A stretch of 64,000 bases of DNA from the NCBI GenBank assembly GCA_018000455.1, contig JAGNJW010000009.1, forward strand, positions 101,508-165,507, in the 5' to 3' direction. The DNA is from Acidobacteriota bacterium (GTDB lineage: Bacteria; Acidobacteriota; Vicinamibacteria; Vicinamibacterales; UBA2999). The translations under genes were made by a program, and so were the position numbers. This document shows positions 20,568 through 32,108 of the stretch, one piece after another; within the stretch, counting starts at the first letter, position 1, and every line of letters starts with the position of its first letter. The notes under the pieces are model-generated. The model worked only from the letters and a program-made list of their open reading frames with translations, was not told the origin of the DNA and made no database searches.

Positions 20568-22258
20568 CGCTTGACTCCTGCCACGGCCTTCGGCGGGCCG
20601 ATCATCCAGTTGGTGACGTACTGCTGGCCAATCGCCCAGAGGTTGCTGACGAACCAGTAGAGCACGAGCCCGCTCGGCGCCGGGAGGAACATCGCCGTGA
20701 ACATGACGGGCATGAACATCATGACCTTCTGCTGCGTCGGATCGCCGGTGCTGGGCTGCAAACGCTGCTGCCAGAACATCGTCGCGCCCATCAACAGCGG
20801 CGTGATGTACCAGGGATCGCGTTGTGAGAGATCGGTAATCCACCCCGCAAACGGCGCGCCACGCATCTCGATCGCCTGCGACAGCAACGAGTAGAACGCG
20901 AACAGTACCGGCATCGTGAGCAACATCGGCAAACAGCCGCTGGCCGGGTTGGCGCCCTTGGACTTGTAGAGCGCCATGACCTCCTCGTTCATCTTTCCAC
21001 GGCCCGGGTCGGTCATCTTCAGGTGCGAGTAGCGCTCCTGGATGGCCTTGAGCTGTGGCTGAATTTCCTGCATCTTGCGCATCGAGACCACGCTCTTGTG
21101 CCGCAGCGGCGCCATGACGAGGTTGATGAGCAAGGTCAGCACGATGATCGACCAGCCGTAGTTGCCGACGAAGCCGTGCACCCACTCGAGGGCGCCGCGC
21201 AGAGGCACGGCGAGAAAGGCGAAGATCCCGAAGTCGATCACCTTCGTGAACTCGGGGCTAATCGCGCTCAGCGCCTCGAACTGCTTGGGCCCGACGAAGA
21301 ATCGCAGCTCGCCTGGCGGCTGGTCGAAGGCCATCGTGAACGACACGAACTGCCGCGCCGTCTGCCCCTCGCCGGCCGGCGTGAAGGGCACGTGCGCGTA
21401 CTCGACACGCTGGGTACCCGGCGGCTCGATCGCCGCGGCCACGAAGTAATGGTCGGTCACGCCGGCATAGCGGAACGCGCCCTGCTGCACGCCGGCCGAC
21501 GACGCCTTGGCGCCGGTGAAGCGCGTGAACGAGCCGTTCAAGTCGAAGAATCCGGCCGCGGGATAGATGTAGTTGCCCGACAGGAAGCCGCCAGAACCCG
21601 CGCTGCTCGCAATCTCGTCGCCCAGGCCTGGCCCCCAGACGATCCGCGGGTTGAGCGCGGTACCGCCCCGGGTCACCTCGGCGAGGAAGGTCACTTCGAA
21701 GCCCGTCGGCTGAAGCGTGAAGCGCTTGCGAACGGCCAGGCCAGCGGCCGACTCGTACGCGAAGGTAAGGGCCGCCGGCGACGTCGTGGCGTCGATCGCA
21801 GTCGGCGCGTCGTTCTCTACGACGAAGAGCGCGCCGTTGATGGCGGCCGTGTCAGCGGCCGCGTCGAGCTGAAGCGAGAAGGGCAGCGGCTGCCCGCCGG
21901 TGTCGGCCGGCACGAGGTCGACCGGCGCGCCGCTCTCACGGTTGTATCCCTTGAGCTCCCAGTGTTTGAGACGGCCACCGCGGTTGGTGAAGACCGCGCG
22001 AACGGTGCTGGTCTGAACGACGAATTCGCGCTCCTCGAGGTCGGCACGAAGGGCGACGGCCGCCGGGGCCACCGGGGCGGGCTCGACGGCGACACCACTC
22101 GAGGCCGCAGGCGCCGGCGCGGGCTGTCCAGTCGGCGTTGGCGCGGTTGCGGCGGGCGTGGCGCTGGGCGGCACCAGTTCCGGCGGCGGAAAGAAGGTCT
22201 GGTACGCGAAAAGCACCAGGAACGAAAGGCTGATGGCGAGAAGAACTCTACGTTCCAT
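20564..22258 (-). CDS. yidC: Membrane protein insertase YidC
   Basis: The 564-residue protein is of the Gram-negative type. It has an N-terminal membrane anchor ('VLLAISLSFLVLFAYQTFF'), an Ala/Pro-rich linker and a large periplasmic beta domain (about 75-340). The conserved insertase core follows from about 345, with 'NYGWSIIVLTLLINLVMAPL', the cytoplasmic hairpin 'MRKMQEIQPQLKAIQERY' and 'GCLPMLLTMPVLFAFYSLL'. The core Arg of the hydrophilic groove is plausibly in 'APLRHKS'. It inserts membrane proteins such as Fo c and folds SecYEG clients. Confidence 0.97.
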   Translation of the reverse strand: MERRVLLAISLSFLVLFAYQTFFPPPELVPPSATPAATAPTPTGQPAPAPAASSGVAVEPAPVAPAAVALRADLEEREFVVQTSTVRAVFTNRGGRLKHWELKGYNRESGAPVDLVPADTGGQPLPFSLQLDAAADTAAINGALFVVENDAPTAIDATTSPAALTFAYESAAGLAVRKRFTLQPTGFEVTFLAEVTRGGTALNPRIVWGPGLGDEIASSAGSGGFLSGNYIYPAAGFFDLNGSFTRFTGAKASSAGVQQGAFRYAGVTDHYFVAAAIEPPGTQRVEYAHVPFTPAGEGQTARQFVSFTMAFDQPPGELRFFVGPKQFEALSAISPEFTKVIDFGIFAFLAVPLRGALEWVHGFVGNYGWSIIVLTLLINLVMAPLRHKSVVSMRKMQEIQPQLKAIQERYSHLKMTDPGRGKMNEEVMALYKSKGANPASGCLPMLLTMPVLFAFYSLLSQAIEMRGAPFAGWITDLSQRDPWYITPLLMGATMFWQQRLQPSTGDPTQQKVMMFMPVMFTAMFLPAPSGLVLYWFVSNLWAIGQQYVTNWMIGPPKAVAGVKR

Positions 22259-22267
22259 GAATGGCTG

Positions 22268-22510
22268 CTACCGATGAGGCACCGGGTCGTGCCCGGAGCC
22301 CCCGAAGGGATGACACCGCGCCAGCCGCCTCACGCCCAACCAGGCGCCGCGTACTGCGCCGTGGCGCACGACGGCCTCGGCCATGTAGTCGGCACATCCT
22401 GGAACGTATCGACACGTGCCTGAGAACCAAGGAGAGATGAAGTATTTATACCCGCCGATCGTGGCGAGCAGCACGCGGCTGGTCAGCGGAAGGCTGGGGG
22501 CGTCTGCCAT
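22268..22510 (-). CDS. yidD: Membrane protein insertion efficiency factor YidD
   Basis: The 80-residue protein carries the family pattern '[27 protein letters not shown]', cited by its core '[15 protein letters not shown]' with the conserved Cys pair. '[22 protein letters not shown]' contains the 'RCHPF' motif. Small amphipathic membrane-associated protein between rnpA and yidC; its start overlaps the 3' end of rnpA by 65 bp in another frame. Confidence 0.92.
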   Translation of the reverse strand: MADAPSLPLTSRVLLATIGGYKYFISPWFSGTCRYVPGCADYMAEAVVRHGAVRGAWLGVRRLARCHPFGGSGHDPVPHR

Positions 22511-22844
22511 GACGAACTGCTACGTCCACGAGCGCAGCGAACTCCCGCTGCACGCTCTCGAACGGCGCGCTCAGCAGTTCACGGCGCGGGATGACGACGA
22601 TATCGATCGGCGCCGGAACACGAGCGACGCGGAAGACCTCGCGCATACGCCGCTTCGCCCGATTGCGGTCCACGGCCCCGCCGATCTTCTTGCTGGCCGC
22701 GATGCCGAGCCGCGCTCTGAGTCCTGGCGTCGGTAGCACGAAGACCGACATCAGACGCCCATGGCGTTTCACGCCGCCGTCGAACACCCCGGTGAACTCA
22801 CCGCGGCGACGAATCCGTGCGGCTCGGGGGAACGCGGCGGACAT
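22446..22844 (-). CDS. rnpA: Ribonuclease P protein component
   Basis: The 132-residue basic protein has '[15 protein letters not shown]' near the N-terminus and the RNR signature '[17 protein letters not shown]' (RNRxKRxxRE), followed by '[11 protein letters not shown]'. It binds RNase P RNA and assists tRNA 5'-end processing. The C-terminal ~25 residues beyond the core are rich in Arg, Pro and Gln and overlap yidD. It lies 18 bp downstream of rpmH. Confidence 0.95.
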   Translation of the reverse strand: MSAAFPRAARIRRRGEFTGVFDGGVKRHGRLMSVFVLPTPGLRARLGIAASKKIGGAVDRNRAKRRMREVFRVARVPAPIDIVVIPRRELLSAPFESVQREFAALVDVAVRHGRRPQPSADQPRAARHDRRV

Positions 22845-22862
22845 GGAGGGGATACTGGTCGA

Positions 22863-23018
22863 TCAGGCTTCGTCGGACACGGTCAGCCGCTTGCGGCCCT
22901 TGGCGCGGCGGCGCTTGAGCACCAGCCGGCCGTTCTTGGTTTCCATGCGAACGCGGAAGCCATGGGTCTTCGCACGGCGCCGGGTATTGGGTTGGAACGT
23001 ACGCTTCCCTTTGGCCAT
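22863..23018 (-). CDS. rpmH: Ribosomal protein bL34
   Basis: This 51-residue, highly basic protein reads [20 protein letters not shown] at the start, then '[20 protein letters not shown]' and '[11 protein letters not shown]'. This is the bL34 pattern (TFQPN...KTHGFRxRM...GRxVLxxRRxKGRxxL). It is the first gene of the leftward unit that starts beside oriC. Confidence 0.97.
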   Translation of the reverse strand: MAKGKRTFQPNTRRRAKTHGFRVRMETKNGRLVLKRRRAKGRKRLTVSDEA

Positions 23019-23296
23019 TTCAGTCGTCTCTATCCGAAACCACGAAGTTTAGACGGTACGGACGAGGCCTGTCAACGCACCACAGGTAGTGGTGTCTCGC
23101 AAAAACAGCGGATTTACTGAGATATTTTATTGTTTTCGCCCTCTGGCGACGGCGCGGGCCTGTGTTACAGTTTCGGCCCGGTCTGACGTCAGGGCCGCCG
23201 CCGCGCAGTCCCCGAAAACCGTCGGTTTTCCACAGCATGTGGAAAACCCTGTGGAAATGTATCTCGTCCCTCAAGCGATCCAGAACCCCGCCGTAT
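23019..23296. other. Origin region, part 1: rpmH-dnaA intergenic with DnaA-box-like sites
   Basis: The divergent rpmH and dnaA start here. DnaA-box-like 9-mers cluster just before dnaA: TTTTCCACA (23226-23234), its inverse TGTGGAAAA (23238-23246) and TGTGGAAAT (23250-23258). An AT-rich stretch lies at about 23098-23140. The sites are close to the TTATCCACA consensus (T for A at position 3) and lie upstream of the dnaA start chosen here, so they may also autoregulate dnaA. Confidence 0.75.
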
Positions 23297-24631
23297 ATGT
23301 CTGTGAATGTCTGGGACCAGGTGCTGGCTAAGGTCGAGGCTAAAGTCAACAGGCACAGCTACTTCACGTGGTTCAAGCCGACCGGCTTTGTGGGCGATGA
23401 CGGCACCACGCTGACGGTGCGGGTACCGAACCCGCTCTTCAAGGACTGGCTGACGAAGCACTACGCGGTGGTGCTGGAGGAGGCACTTCAGGAGGTCGGA
23501 CGTCCCGACGCCGTCCTGGCTTTTCAAGCCTCCGACGCCGAGATGCAAGTGCCGGAGGCCCCGCTCCCGCCTCCCCAGGCTGAGGCCACCGTCTCAGACG
23601 CCCCGACGGGCGTCGCCCAGGGCCTCAATCCCCGCTACACCTTCGACACCTTCATCGTCGGGCCGTCGAACCAGTTTGCCCATGCCGCCTGCCGGGCCGT
23701 TGCCGAGGCGCCCTCGCTGTCCTACAACCCGCTCTTCATCTATGGCGGCGTGGGCCTTGGCAAGACCCACCTCATGCACGCCATCGGGCAGTATGTGGTG
23801 CAGCACGGCGCCGGGCTGCACCTCACCTACATCTCGTCCGAGCGCTTCATGAACGAGATGATCAACGCCGTGCGCTACGACCGTATCCTCGAGTTTCGCG
23901 AACGTTACCGCTCGGTGGACGTGCTGCTCGTCGACGATATCCAGTTCGTGGCCGGCAAGGAAGGAACTCAGAACGAGTTTTTCCACACTTTCAACGCGCT
24001 CTACGACGCACAGAAGCAGATCATCCTCAGCAGTGACCGTCCGCCGCACGAGATCCCCCGGCTCGAAGAGCGCCTGCGCTCCCGTTTCGAGTGGGGTCTG
24101 ATTGCCGACGTGCAGCCGCCTAATCTCGAAACCAAGGTCGCGATTCTCAAGAAAAAGGCCGATACGGAAGCTATTCCGCTTCCCGACAACGTGGCGATGT
24201 ACATCGCTTCGCGCATCAAGTCGAACATCCGCGAACTCGAAGGGTCGCTGATTCGTCTGCTCGCCTACGCCTCGCTCACCGGACGCACCCTCTCGGTGGA
24301 ACTGGCTCAGGAAGTGCTGCGCAACGTCATCGATCACGACGATCGAGCCGTCACGCTCGAGCAGATTCAAAAGTACGTCGCCGACTACTACCAACTCAAG
24401 ATCACCGACCTCAAGTCGCGCAACAACGCCAAGTCGGTGGCCATGCCGCGGCAGGTCGCGATGTATCTCTGCAAGTTGCTCACGCGCGCCTCGCTGCCAG
24501 AGATAGGGAAGACCTTTGGAGGTAAACATCATTCGACCGTGATTCATTCCATCCGCAAGATCGAAGACATGCGCAAGAAGGATGGCGATTTCAACAACCT
24601 GATCGCGGGGTTCCTCGAATCGTTTCGCTGA
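23297..24631 (+). CDS. dnaA: Chromosomal replication initiator DnaA
   Basis: The protein has 444 residues from the ATG at 23297 ('MSVNVWDQVLAKVEAKVN'). The frame is open to 23162, but that stretch holds the DnaA boxes and does not resemble DnaA. Domain I covers about 1-85. A short linker follows, then the AAA+ domain from 'LNPRYTFDTFIVGPSNQFAHAA' (core 'YTFDTFIVGPSNQFA') with Walker A 'GGVGLGKTHLMHAIG' and Walker B 'VDVLLVDDIQFVAGKE'. The C-terminal domain IV contains the DNA-binding signature 'MPRQVAMYLCKLLTRASLPE' and 'GGKHHSTVIHSIRKIE' (core 'KHHSTVIHS'). Confidence 0.98.
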   Translation: MSVNVWDQVLAKVEAKVNRHSYFTWFKPTGFVGDDGTTLTVRVPNPLFKDWLTKHYAVVLEEALQEVGRPDAVLAFQASDAEMQVPEAPLPPPQAEATVSDAPTGVAQGLNPRYTFDTFIVGPSNQFAHAACRAVAEAPSLSYNPLFIYGGVGLGKTHLMHAIGQYVVQHGAGLHLTYISSERFMNEMINAVRYDRILEFRERYRSVDVLLVDDIQFVAGKEGTQNEFFHTFNALYDAQKQIILSSDRPPHEIPRLEERLRSRFEWGLIADVQPPNLETKVAILKKKADTEAIPLPDNVAMYIASRIKSNIRELEGSLIRLLAYASLTGRTLSVELAQEVLRNVIDHDDRAVTLEQIQKYVADYYQLKITDLKSRNNAKSVAMPRQVAMYLCKLLTRASLPEIGKTFGGKHHSTVIHSIRKIEDMRKKDGDFNNLIAGFLESFR

Positions 24632-24923
24632 GCGTTTTCATCTCCCGAGACCTTCGCGCGGGCTGTTTTCCACACCCTCACCTGTGGGCGTCCGGTGGAC
24701 GCCTGTGGACGCCCCCTCAGACGGCCGCAAACCCGCCTGATCACCGACCGTCGATCCGCAGAAAATTCAACAGGCTAACCTCCTGATTTAAAAGGTTTTA
24801 ACGTCTCGGAATATTTGGTTTTCCACGCACATTCCTGTATACTTTTTCTTCTACTCATTACCTCTCTAGATTTCAGATAGAGATCGTTCGACCACAAGCC
24901 CCTCTCTCGAGGTCATCGCAAAC
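24632..24923. other. Origin region, part 2: dnaA-dnaN intergenic, AT-rich with DnaA-box-like sites
   Basis: The 292-bp gap contains TTTTCCACA (24666-24674), TGTGGACGC (24704-24712), a related CCTGTGGGC and a further TTTTCCACG (about 24819-24827). The stretch at about 24760-24870 is strikingly AT-rich for this genome (runs such as GATTTAAAAGG and TACTTTTTCTTC), a candidate DNA-unwinding element. Together with part 1 it forms the likely bipartite oriC around dnaA. Confidence 0.75.
24815..24843 (+). promoter_or_regulatory. Candidate dnaN promoter
   Basis: TTGGTT (24815-24820), a 17-bp spacer and TATACT (24838-24843) form a sigma70-like promoter about 80 bp upstream of the dnaN ATG. The -10 differs from TATAAT at one base and the -35 is weak. 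A TTTTCCACG DnaA-like box overlaps the spacer, so DnaA could regulate it. Confidence 0.5.
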
Positions 24924-26033
24924 ATGGAACTCGTCGCCCGGAAGGCCGACCTTGTGCGTGAGCTGCAGTTCTTTCAGCAGATAGTCGAGCGCAAGAACAC
25001 GATTCCCATCCTGGCGAACGTGTTGATCGAAACCGATGGCAACACCATTCGGCTGCTTGCCACCGACATCGAAGTAACGCTTTCGAGCAGTTGCGAGGCC
25101 GCCGTCGAAAAGCCGGGCGCGGTCACACTGCCCGCCAAGAAGCTCTACGAGATTGTGAGGTCGCTACCGGACGGCGACGTCAAGCTCGTCTCCTCGAAGG
25201 ACGGTAATCACGTCACGGTCTCGGCCGATCGCTTCGAATCGAAGATGCCGACCATGCCGGTCGCCGACTTCCCCACGCCGCCGACATCGGAACTGACCAA
25301 CGCGACCATGCTCGCCTCGGCGCCGCTCAGGCAGTTGATTTCGAAGACGCAGTTTGCCATCACCGGCGAGGACACGCGCTACTACCTCAATGGCGCTCTC
25401 TTCGTGGTGAAGACCGACAGCATGACGATGGTGGCCACCGACGGCCATCGTCTCGCTCTGGCGTCGGCGACCCGATCCGGTCCCAAGGGTGAAGAGATCA
25501 AGGCGATTCTGCCGCGCAAGACGCTGTCGGAACTTGGACGCCTGCTGGCCGATAGCGATCGCGACGTCGACTACGAGCGCGGTGAGAACCACATGTTCTT
25601 TCGCATCGGTCCGCGTCTGCTGGTATCGCGGATGATCGACGGCCAGTTTCCGGCCTACGAGAAGGTCATTCCCAAGGGCAACGACAAGCACATCGAGTTC
25701 GAACGCGATCGCCTCACGAGCGCCGTCAAGCGCGTGGCCATCATGTCGAACGAGCGCTCACGAGCGCTCAAGTTCGTCATCGAGCAAGGGAAGGTCGACG
25801 TCACGACGAGCAGTCCGGAGTTCGGTGAAGCACGCGAACCGCTCACCGTCGACTACAGCGGCGCCGGCATGACCATCTGTTTCAACGCCCAGTACGTGCT
25901 CGATTTCCTGAATGTCGTCGATGCCGAGGTGGTGTCGCTCGACGTGAAGGACGACGTCAGCCAGGCCGTGCTCATGCCGGTTGCCGCCGAGGGCTACAGC
26001 TACACCTACGTCATCATGCCGATGCGCGTCTGA
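24924..26033 (+). CDS. dnaN: DNA polymerase III subunit beta (sliding clamp)
   Basis: The 369-residue protein has the three-domain clamp layout. It starts 'MELVARKADLVRELQFFQQI', with 'ERKNTIPILANVLIE' in domain I, 'ISKTQFAITGEDTRYYLNG' and 'MVATDGHRLALA' in domain II, and the C-terminus 'YTYVIMPMRV', the usual 'xYxxMPMRL'. It tethers polymerase III to DNA. The gene follows dnaA in the canonical order and precedes gyrB by 40 bp; there is no recF between them. Confidence 0.98.
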   Translation: MELVARKADLVRELQFFQQIVERKNTIPILANVLIETDGNTIRLLATDIEVTLSSSCEAAVEKPGAVTLPAKKLYEIVRSLPDGDVKLVSSKDGNHVTVSADRFESKMPTMPVADFPTPPTSELTNATMLASAPLRQLISKTQFAITGEDTRYYLNGALFVVKTDSMTMVATDGHRLALASATRSGPKGEEIKAILPRKTLSELGRLLADSDRDVDYERGENHMFFRIGPRLLVSRMIDGQFPAYEKVIPKGNDKHIEFERDRLTSAVKRVAIMSNERSRALKFVIEQGKVDVTTSSPEFGEAREPLTVDYSGAGMTICFNAQYVLDFLNVVDAEVVSLDVKDDVSQAVLMPVAAEGYSYTYVIMPMRV

Positions 26034-26073
26034 CCGGCGGGCTCGTCATTCTCGTCGTCGAAACGAAGGGTAG

Positions 26074-28695
<2,622 letters not shown>

Positions 28696-28773
28696 GTTCC
28701 AAACCTCTGCTAGCGGCTGGCGGCTAGCGGCTTGGATGACCGACTCTCGATACGGCCAGCGGCTGGGAAGGCA

Positions 28774-31287
28774 ATGAGCACCGAATCGCGCGTACCCGTC
28801 AATATCGAAGACGAGATGAAGCGCTCGTACCTGGACTACGCGATGAGCGTGATCATCGGGCGAGCGCTTCCCGACGTGCGCGACGGGCTGAAGCCCGCGC
28901 ACCGGCGCGTGCTGTTTGCGATGCGGCAGATGGGCCTGGCGAGCAACCGCGCCTACCGCAAGTGCGCCAAAATCGTCGGCGAAGTCATCGGCAACTACCA
29001 TCCGCACGGCGATGCCCCGGCCTACGACACGCTCGTCCGCCTGGCCCAGGACTTCAACATGCGCAAGACCCTGGTCGATGGCCAGGGCAACTTCGGCTCG
29101 GTCGACGGCGACCGTCCGGCCGCCTACCGCTACACCGAGGCGAGGCTCGAGGCGCTCGCTGAAGCGATGATGGACGACCTCGACAAGGACACCGTCGACT
29201 ACGTCCCCAACTTCGACGAGACCACGACCGAACCCACGGTCTTTCCCACGGCCTACCCCAACCTGCTGGTCAACGGCTCGACCGGCATCGCGGTGGGCAT
29301 GGCCACGAACATCCCGCCGCACAACCTGCGTGAGGTGATCGAAGGCACCGTGTGGCTCATCGAGCAGACACTGCTGGCGCCGGCCGACGCTCCGAAGCTC
29401 ACGCCCGAGCAGAAACTGAAGGAGCTGATCCGGCTGATTCCAGGGCCCGACTTCCCAACCGGCGGCAGCATCGTCGGCCGGCGCGGTATCCATGAAGCCT
29501 ACGTGCGGGGCCGCGGCGGAGTGCAGGTGCGCGCGAAGGCCGAAATCGAGCCGATGAAGAAGGGCGATCGGCTCCAGATCGTCATCACCGAGATCCCCTA
29601 CCAGGTCAACAAGAGCACGCTGCTCGAACGGATCGCGGATCTGGTGCGCGAGAAATCGCTCGAAGGCATCTCCGACATCCGCGACGAGTCCGACCGCGAT
29701 GGCATGCGCATCGTCATCGAACTGAAGCGCGGCGAAGTCGGCGAGGTCGTGCTCAACAATCTCTACAAGTACACACAGCTGCAGCAGACGTTTGGCATCA
29801 TCACGCTGGCCATCGTCGCCGGCCGCCCGCGCGTGCTGTCGCTGCTCGAAGTACTCGAGTACTTCATCGACTTCCGGCGCGACGTCGTGCGCCGGCGCAT
29901 CGAGTTCGAACTGCGCAAGGCCGAAGCCCGCGCGCACATCCTCGAAGGTCTCAGGATCGCACTCGACCAGATCGACGCGGTCATCACGCTTATCCGGTCG
30001 TCGAAGTCGACGCTCGAAGCGAAGGCGGGGTTGACGACGAACTTCGGCCTGTCCGCCATTCAGGCCCAGGCCATCCTCGACATGCAGCTCCAGCGCTTGA
30101 CCGGTCTGGAGCGGCAGAAGATCCTCGACGAGCTGGCCGAGCTCATCGGCCTGATCGAGAAGCAGCGGACGATACTCGGCAGCCAGGCGCTGCTGCTCAA
30201 GATCATCGTCGACGAGCTGCGGGCGGCACAGGAGAAGTTCAGCGACGCCCGCCGCACGCTCATCATCGAGGACGAAAGCGAGTTCAGTATCGAGGATCTG
30301 ATCGTCGACGAAGACGTGGCGATCACGGTCACCGACACCGGCTACATCAAACGCACACCGATCTCGACCTACCGCCAGCAGCGACGCGGCGGCAAGGGCC
30401 GCATCGGCATGCGCACGCGCGAGGAGGACGTGGTCAATCACCTGTTCGTGGCCTCGACGCACTCCTTCCTCATGATCTTCAGTGATCGTGGCCGGGCCTA
30501 CTGGCTGAAGGTGCACGAAATTCCCGACGTCGGCGCCGACGGCCGCGGCAAGTCGATCGCCAATCTGGTGCAGATGGCAGACGGCGAGAAAATCGCCTCG
30601 ATGGTGGCGGTGCGGGAGTTCGACGACCAGCACCACGTGGTGATGGGCACGCGCAGCGGCACCATCAAGAAGACCGAGCTCTCGGCCTACTCGAACCCGC
30701 GCGCCGGCGGCATCATCGCCATGGGCATCGATGAGGGCGACGGCGTGATCGCCGTGCAGCTCTCCGACGGCGCGAGCGAGGTCTTCATCGGCACGCGCCT
30801 GGGTATGGCGATCCGGTTCCCCGAGGGCGATGTCAGACCCATGGGCCGTACCGCCTACGGCGTGCGCGGCATCACGCTGCGCGAGGGCGACGAAGTGGTG
30901 GCGATGGAGGTCGTGAAGCCGGGCGGCACGCTGCTGACCGTGACCGAGCTCGGCTACGGCAAGCGCACCCCGCTCGATGAGTACCGCGTGCAGAGCCGCG
31001 GCGGCCTTGGTCTCAAGAACCTCGAGATCACCGAGAAGAACGGCCACGTCATCGAGATCGCGCAGGTCAACGAGGACAAGGAGCTCATGCTCATCACCGA
31101 GCAGGGCAAGATCCTCCGCACGCCGACCGGCGACATCCGCACCATCGGGCGAGCCACGCAGGGCGTGCGCCTGATGGACCTCGACGACGACGACAAGGTC
31201 GTGTCGGTGGCGCTGGTCGACACCGACGAGGAACTGCAGAAGGACGAGGACACGCCACCGCCGTCCGAGGAGCCGCCGGCCTCTTAG
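28774..31287 (+). CDS. gyrA: DNA gyrase subunit A
   Basis: The protein has 837 residues from the ATG at 28774, which is preceded by a GGGAAGG ribosome-binding sequence. The frame is open to 28732 but without family similarity. Key motifs are '[20 protein letters not shown]', '[19 protein letters not shown]' (quinolone-resistance region, with Ala at the position of E. coli Ser83), the catalytic Tyr in '[12 protein letters not shown]', and six beta-pinwheel repeats in the C-terminal third. The GyrA box-like segment is '[11 protein letters not shown]'. The C-terminus is acidic ([18 protein letters not shown]). Forms the A2B2 gyrase with the upstream gyrB. Confidence 0.97.
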   Translation: MSTESRVPVNIEDEMKRSYLDYAMSVIIGRALPDVRDGLKPAHRRVLFAMRQMGLASNRAYRKCAKIVGEVIGNYHPHGDAPAYDTLVRLAQDFNMRKTLVDGQGNFGSVDGDRPAAYRYTEARLEALAEAMMDDLDKDTVDYVPNFDETTTEPTVFPTAYPNLLVNGSTGIAVGMATNIPPHNLREVIEGTVWLIEQTLLAPADAPKLTPEQKLKELIRLIPGPDFPTGGSIVGRRGIHEAYVRGRGGVQVRAKAEIEPMKKGDRLQIVITEIPYQVNKSTLLERIADLVREKSLEGISDIRDESDRDGMRIVIELKRGEVGEVVLNNLYKYTQLQQTFGIITLAIVAGRPRVLSLLEVLEYFIDFRRDVVRRRIEFELRKAEARAHILEGLRIALDQIDAVITLIRSSKSTLEAKAGLTTNFGLSAIQAQAILDMQLQRLTGLERQKILDELAELIGLIEKQRTILGSQALLLKIIVDELRAAQEKFSDARRTLIIEDESEFSIEDLIVDEDVAITVTDTGYIKRTPISTYRQQRRGGKGRIGMRTREEDVVNHLFVASTHSFLMIFSDRGRAYWLKVHEIPDVGADGRGKSIANLVQMADGEKIASMVAVREFDDQHHVVMGTRSGTIKKTELSAYSNPRAGGIIAMGIDEGDGVIAVQLSDGASEVFIGTRLGMAIRFPEGDVRPMGRTAYGVRGITLREGDEVVAMEVVKPGGTLLTVTELGYGKRTPLDEYRVQSRGGLGLKNLEITEKNGHVIEIAQVNEDKELMLITEQGKILRTPTGDIRTIGRATQGVRLMDLDDDDKVVSVALVDTDEELQKDEDTPPPSEEPPAS

Positions 31288-31327
31288 CCGAGGGCGCCCT
31301 CACGGTGGTCTTCCGAAGGAGGACTCG

Positions 31328-32053
31328 ATGTCGCGCTTCAAGTTTCGGCCGATCCTGCGTTTCATGGCCGCGGTGTTGCCGCTGGCCCTCGTCACCACCG
31401 CCTGCTCGCGTCCGCCGGAGCAGACCCAGCTGTCGCAGTTCTTCCGGGCCGCCCGGGCGCGCGACAACACCACGCTGGCGATGATGTCGGCGGTCGAGCT
31501 CGATCCGCGCGAGCAGGGCACCGTCGAGAGCTTCGACATCACGAGCGTGAGCCCGGAAACGCGGCGTCCGCTCGGCCTGAAGGCACTGCTCGAGGCCGAG
31601 GCGAAGGCGAGAGCCGACGAAGCCGAGTTCGCCGCGCGCAAGATGGAGTACCAGAACGCGAACCTGCGCGCGATCGAGCAGGTGGTCAAACTGGAGCGCG
31701 ATCCGACGGCCAAGATGAGCGCCGCCCAGCAGGCCGTCAAGGCCGCCTGGGACACGTGGCGCGAGGAGAGCTCGACCTACACGCGCGCCGTGTCGGACGC
31801 GCGCGTCGCCGTCACCGCCGGCATCGGCCCGGCCCAGGCGTCATTGGCGCAGCCCGGTCAGCCCCCGTTCGAGGCTGCGACCTTCGAGGGGGATCTCGTG
31901 ACGAAGGACGTGGCGTTGACGGCGTCGATGAAGAGCCCTCAGGGCGAGACGTCGACGAAGAACCTCACCGTGTCGATGGCGCGGGTCGCCGGCACCCAGG
32001 CCGGCGTCGCCCGTGAAGGACGCTGGCTCATCATCAGGATCTCGGGCCTCTAA
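31328..32053 (+). CDS. Small outer-envelope lipoprotein of unknown function
   Basis: The 241-residue protein has a lipoprotein signal: a basic start, the hydrophobic 'FMAAVLPLALVTTAC' and lipidated Cys within 'LVTTAC'. The ATG at 31328 follows a strong AAGGAGG ribosome-binding site. The mature part has a charged, probably coiled-coil helix (about 88-140, rich in Glu, Ala, Lys and Arg) and a C-terminal beta-rich segment ending 'GRWLIIRISGL'. I do not recognise the family. It is 40 bp after gyrA on the same strand and could be co-transcribed. Confidence 0.75.
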   Translation: MSRFKFRPILRFMAAVLPLALVTTACSRPPEQTQLSQFFRAARARDNTTLAMMSAVELDPREQGTVESFDITSVSPETRRPLGLKALLEAEAKARADEAEFAARKMEYQNANLRAIEQVVKLERDPTAKMSAAQQAVKAAWDTWREESSTYTRAVSDARVAVTAGIGPAQASLAQPGQPPFEAATFEGDLVTKDVALTASMKSPQGETSTKNLTVSMARVAGTQAGVAREGRWLIIRISGL

Positions 32054-32108
32054 CACCCCGTCCGCCGTCGGGGTCGGATGGAACACGCAGCGACCGGGGT
32101 CGCGGCGA

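Noticed and set aside
20568..21185. Upstream extension of the jag frame
   Set aside because: It runs in another frame through yidC; the ATGA junction at 20564-20567 gives a family-like start.
23162..23296. Longer N-terminus for DnaA
   Set aside because: These codons contain the DnaA boxes and have no similarity to DnaA; the start at 23297 gives the normal domain I.
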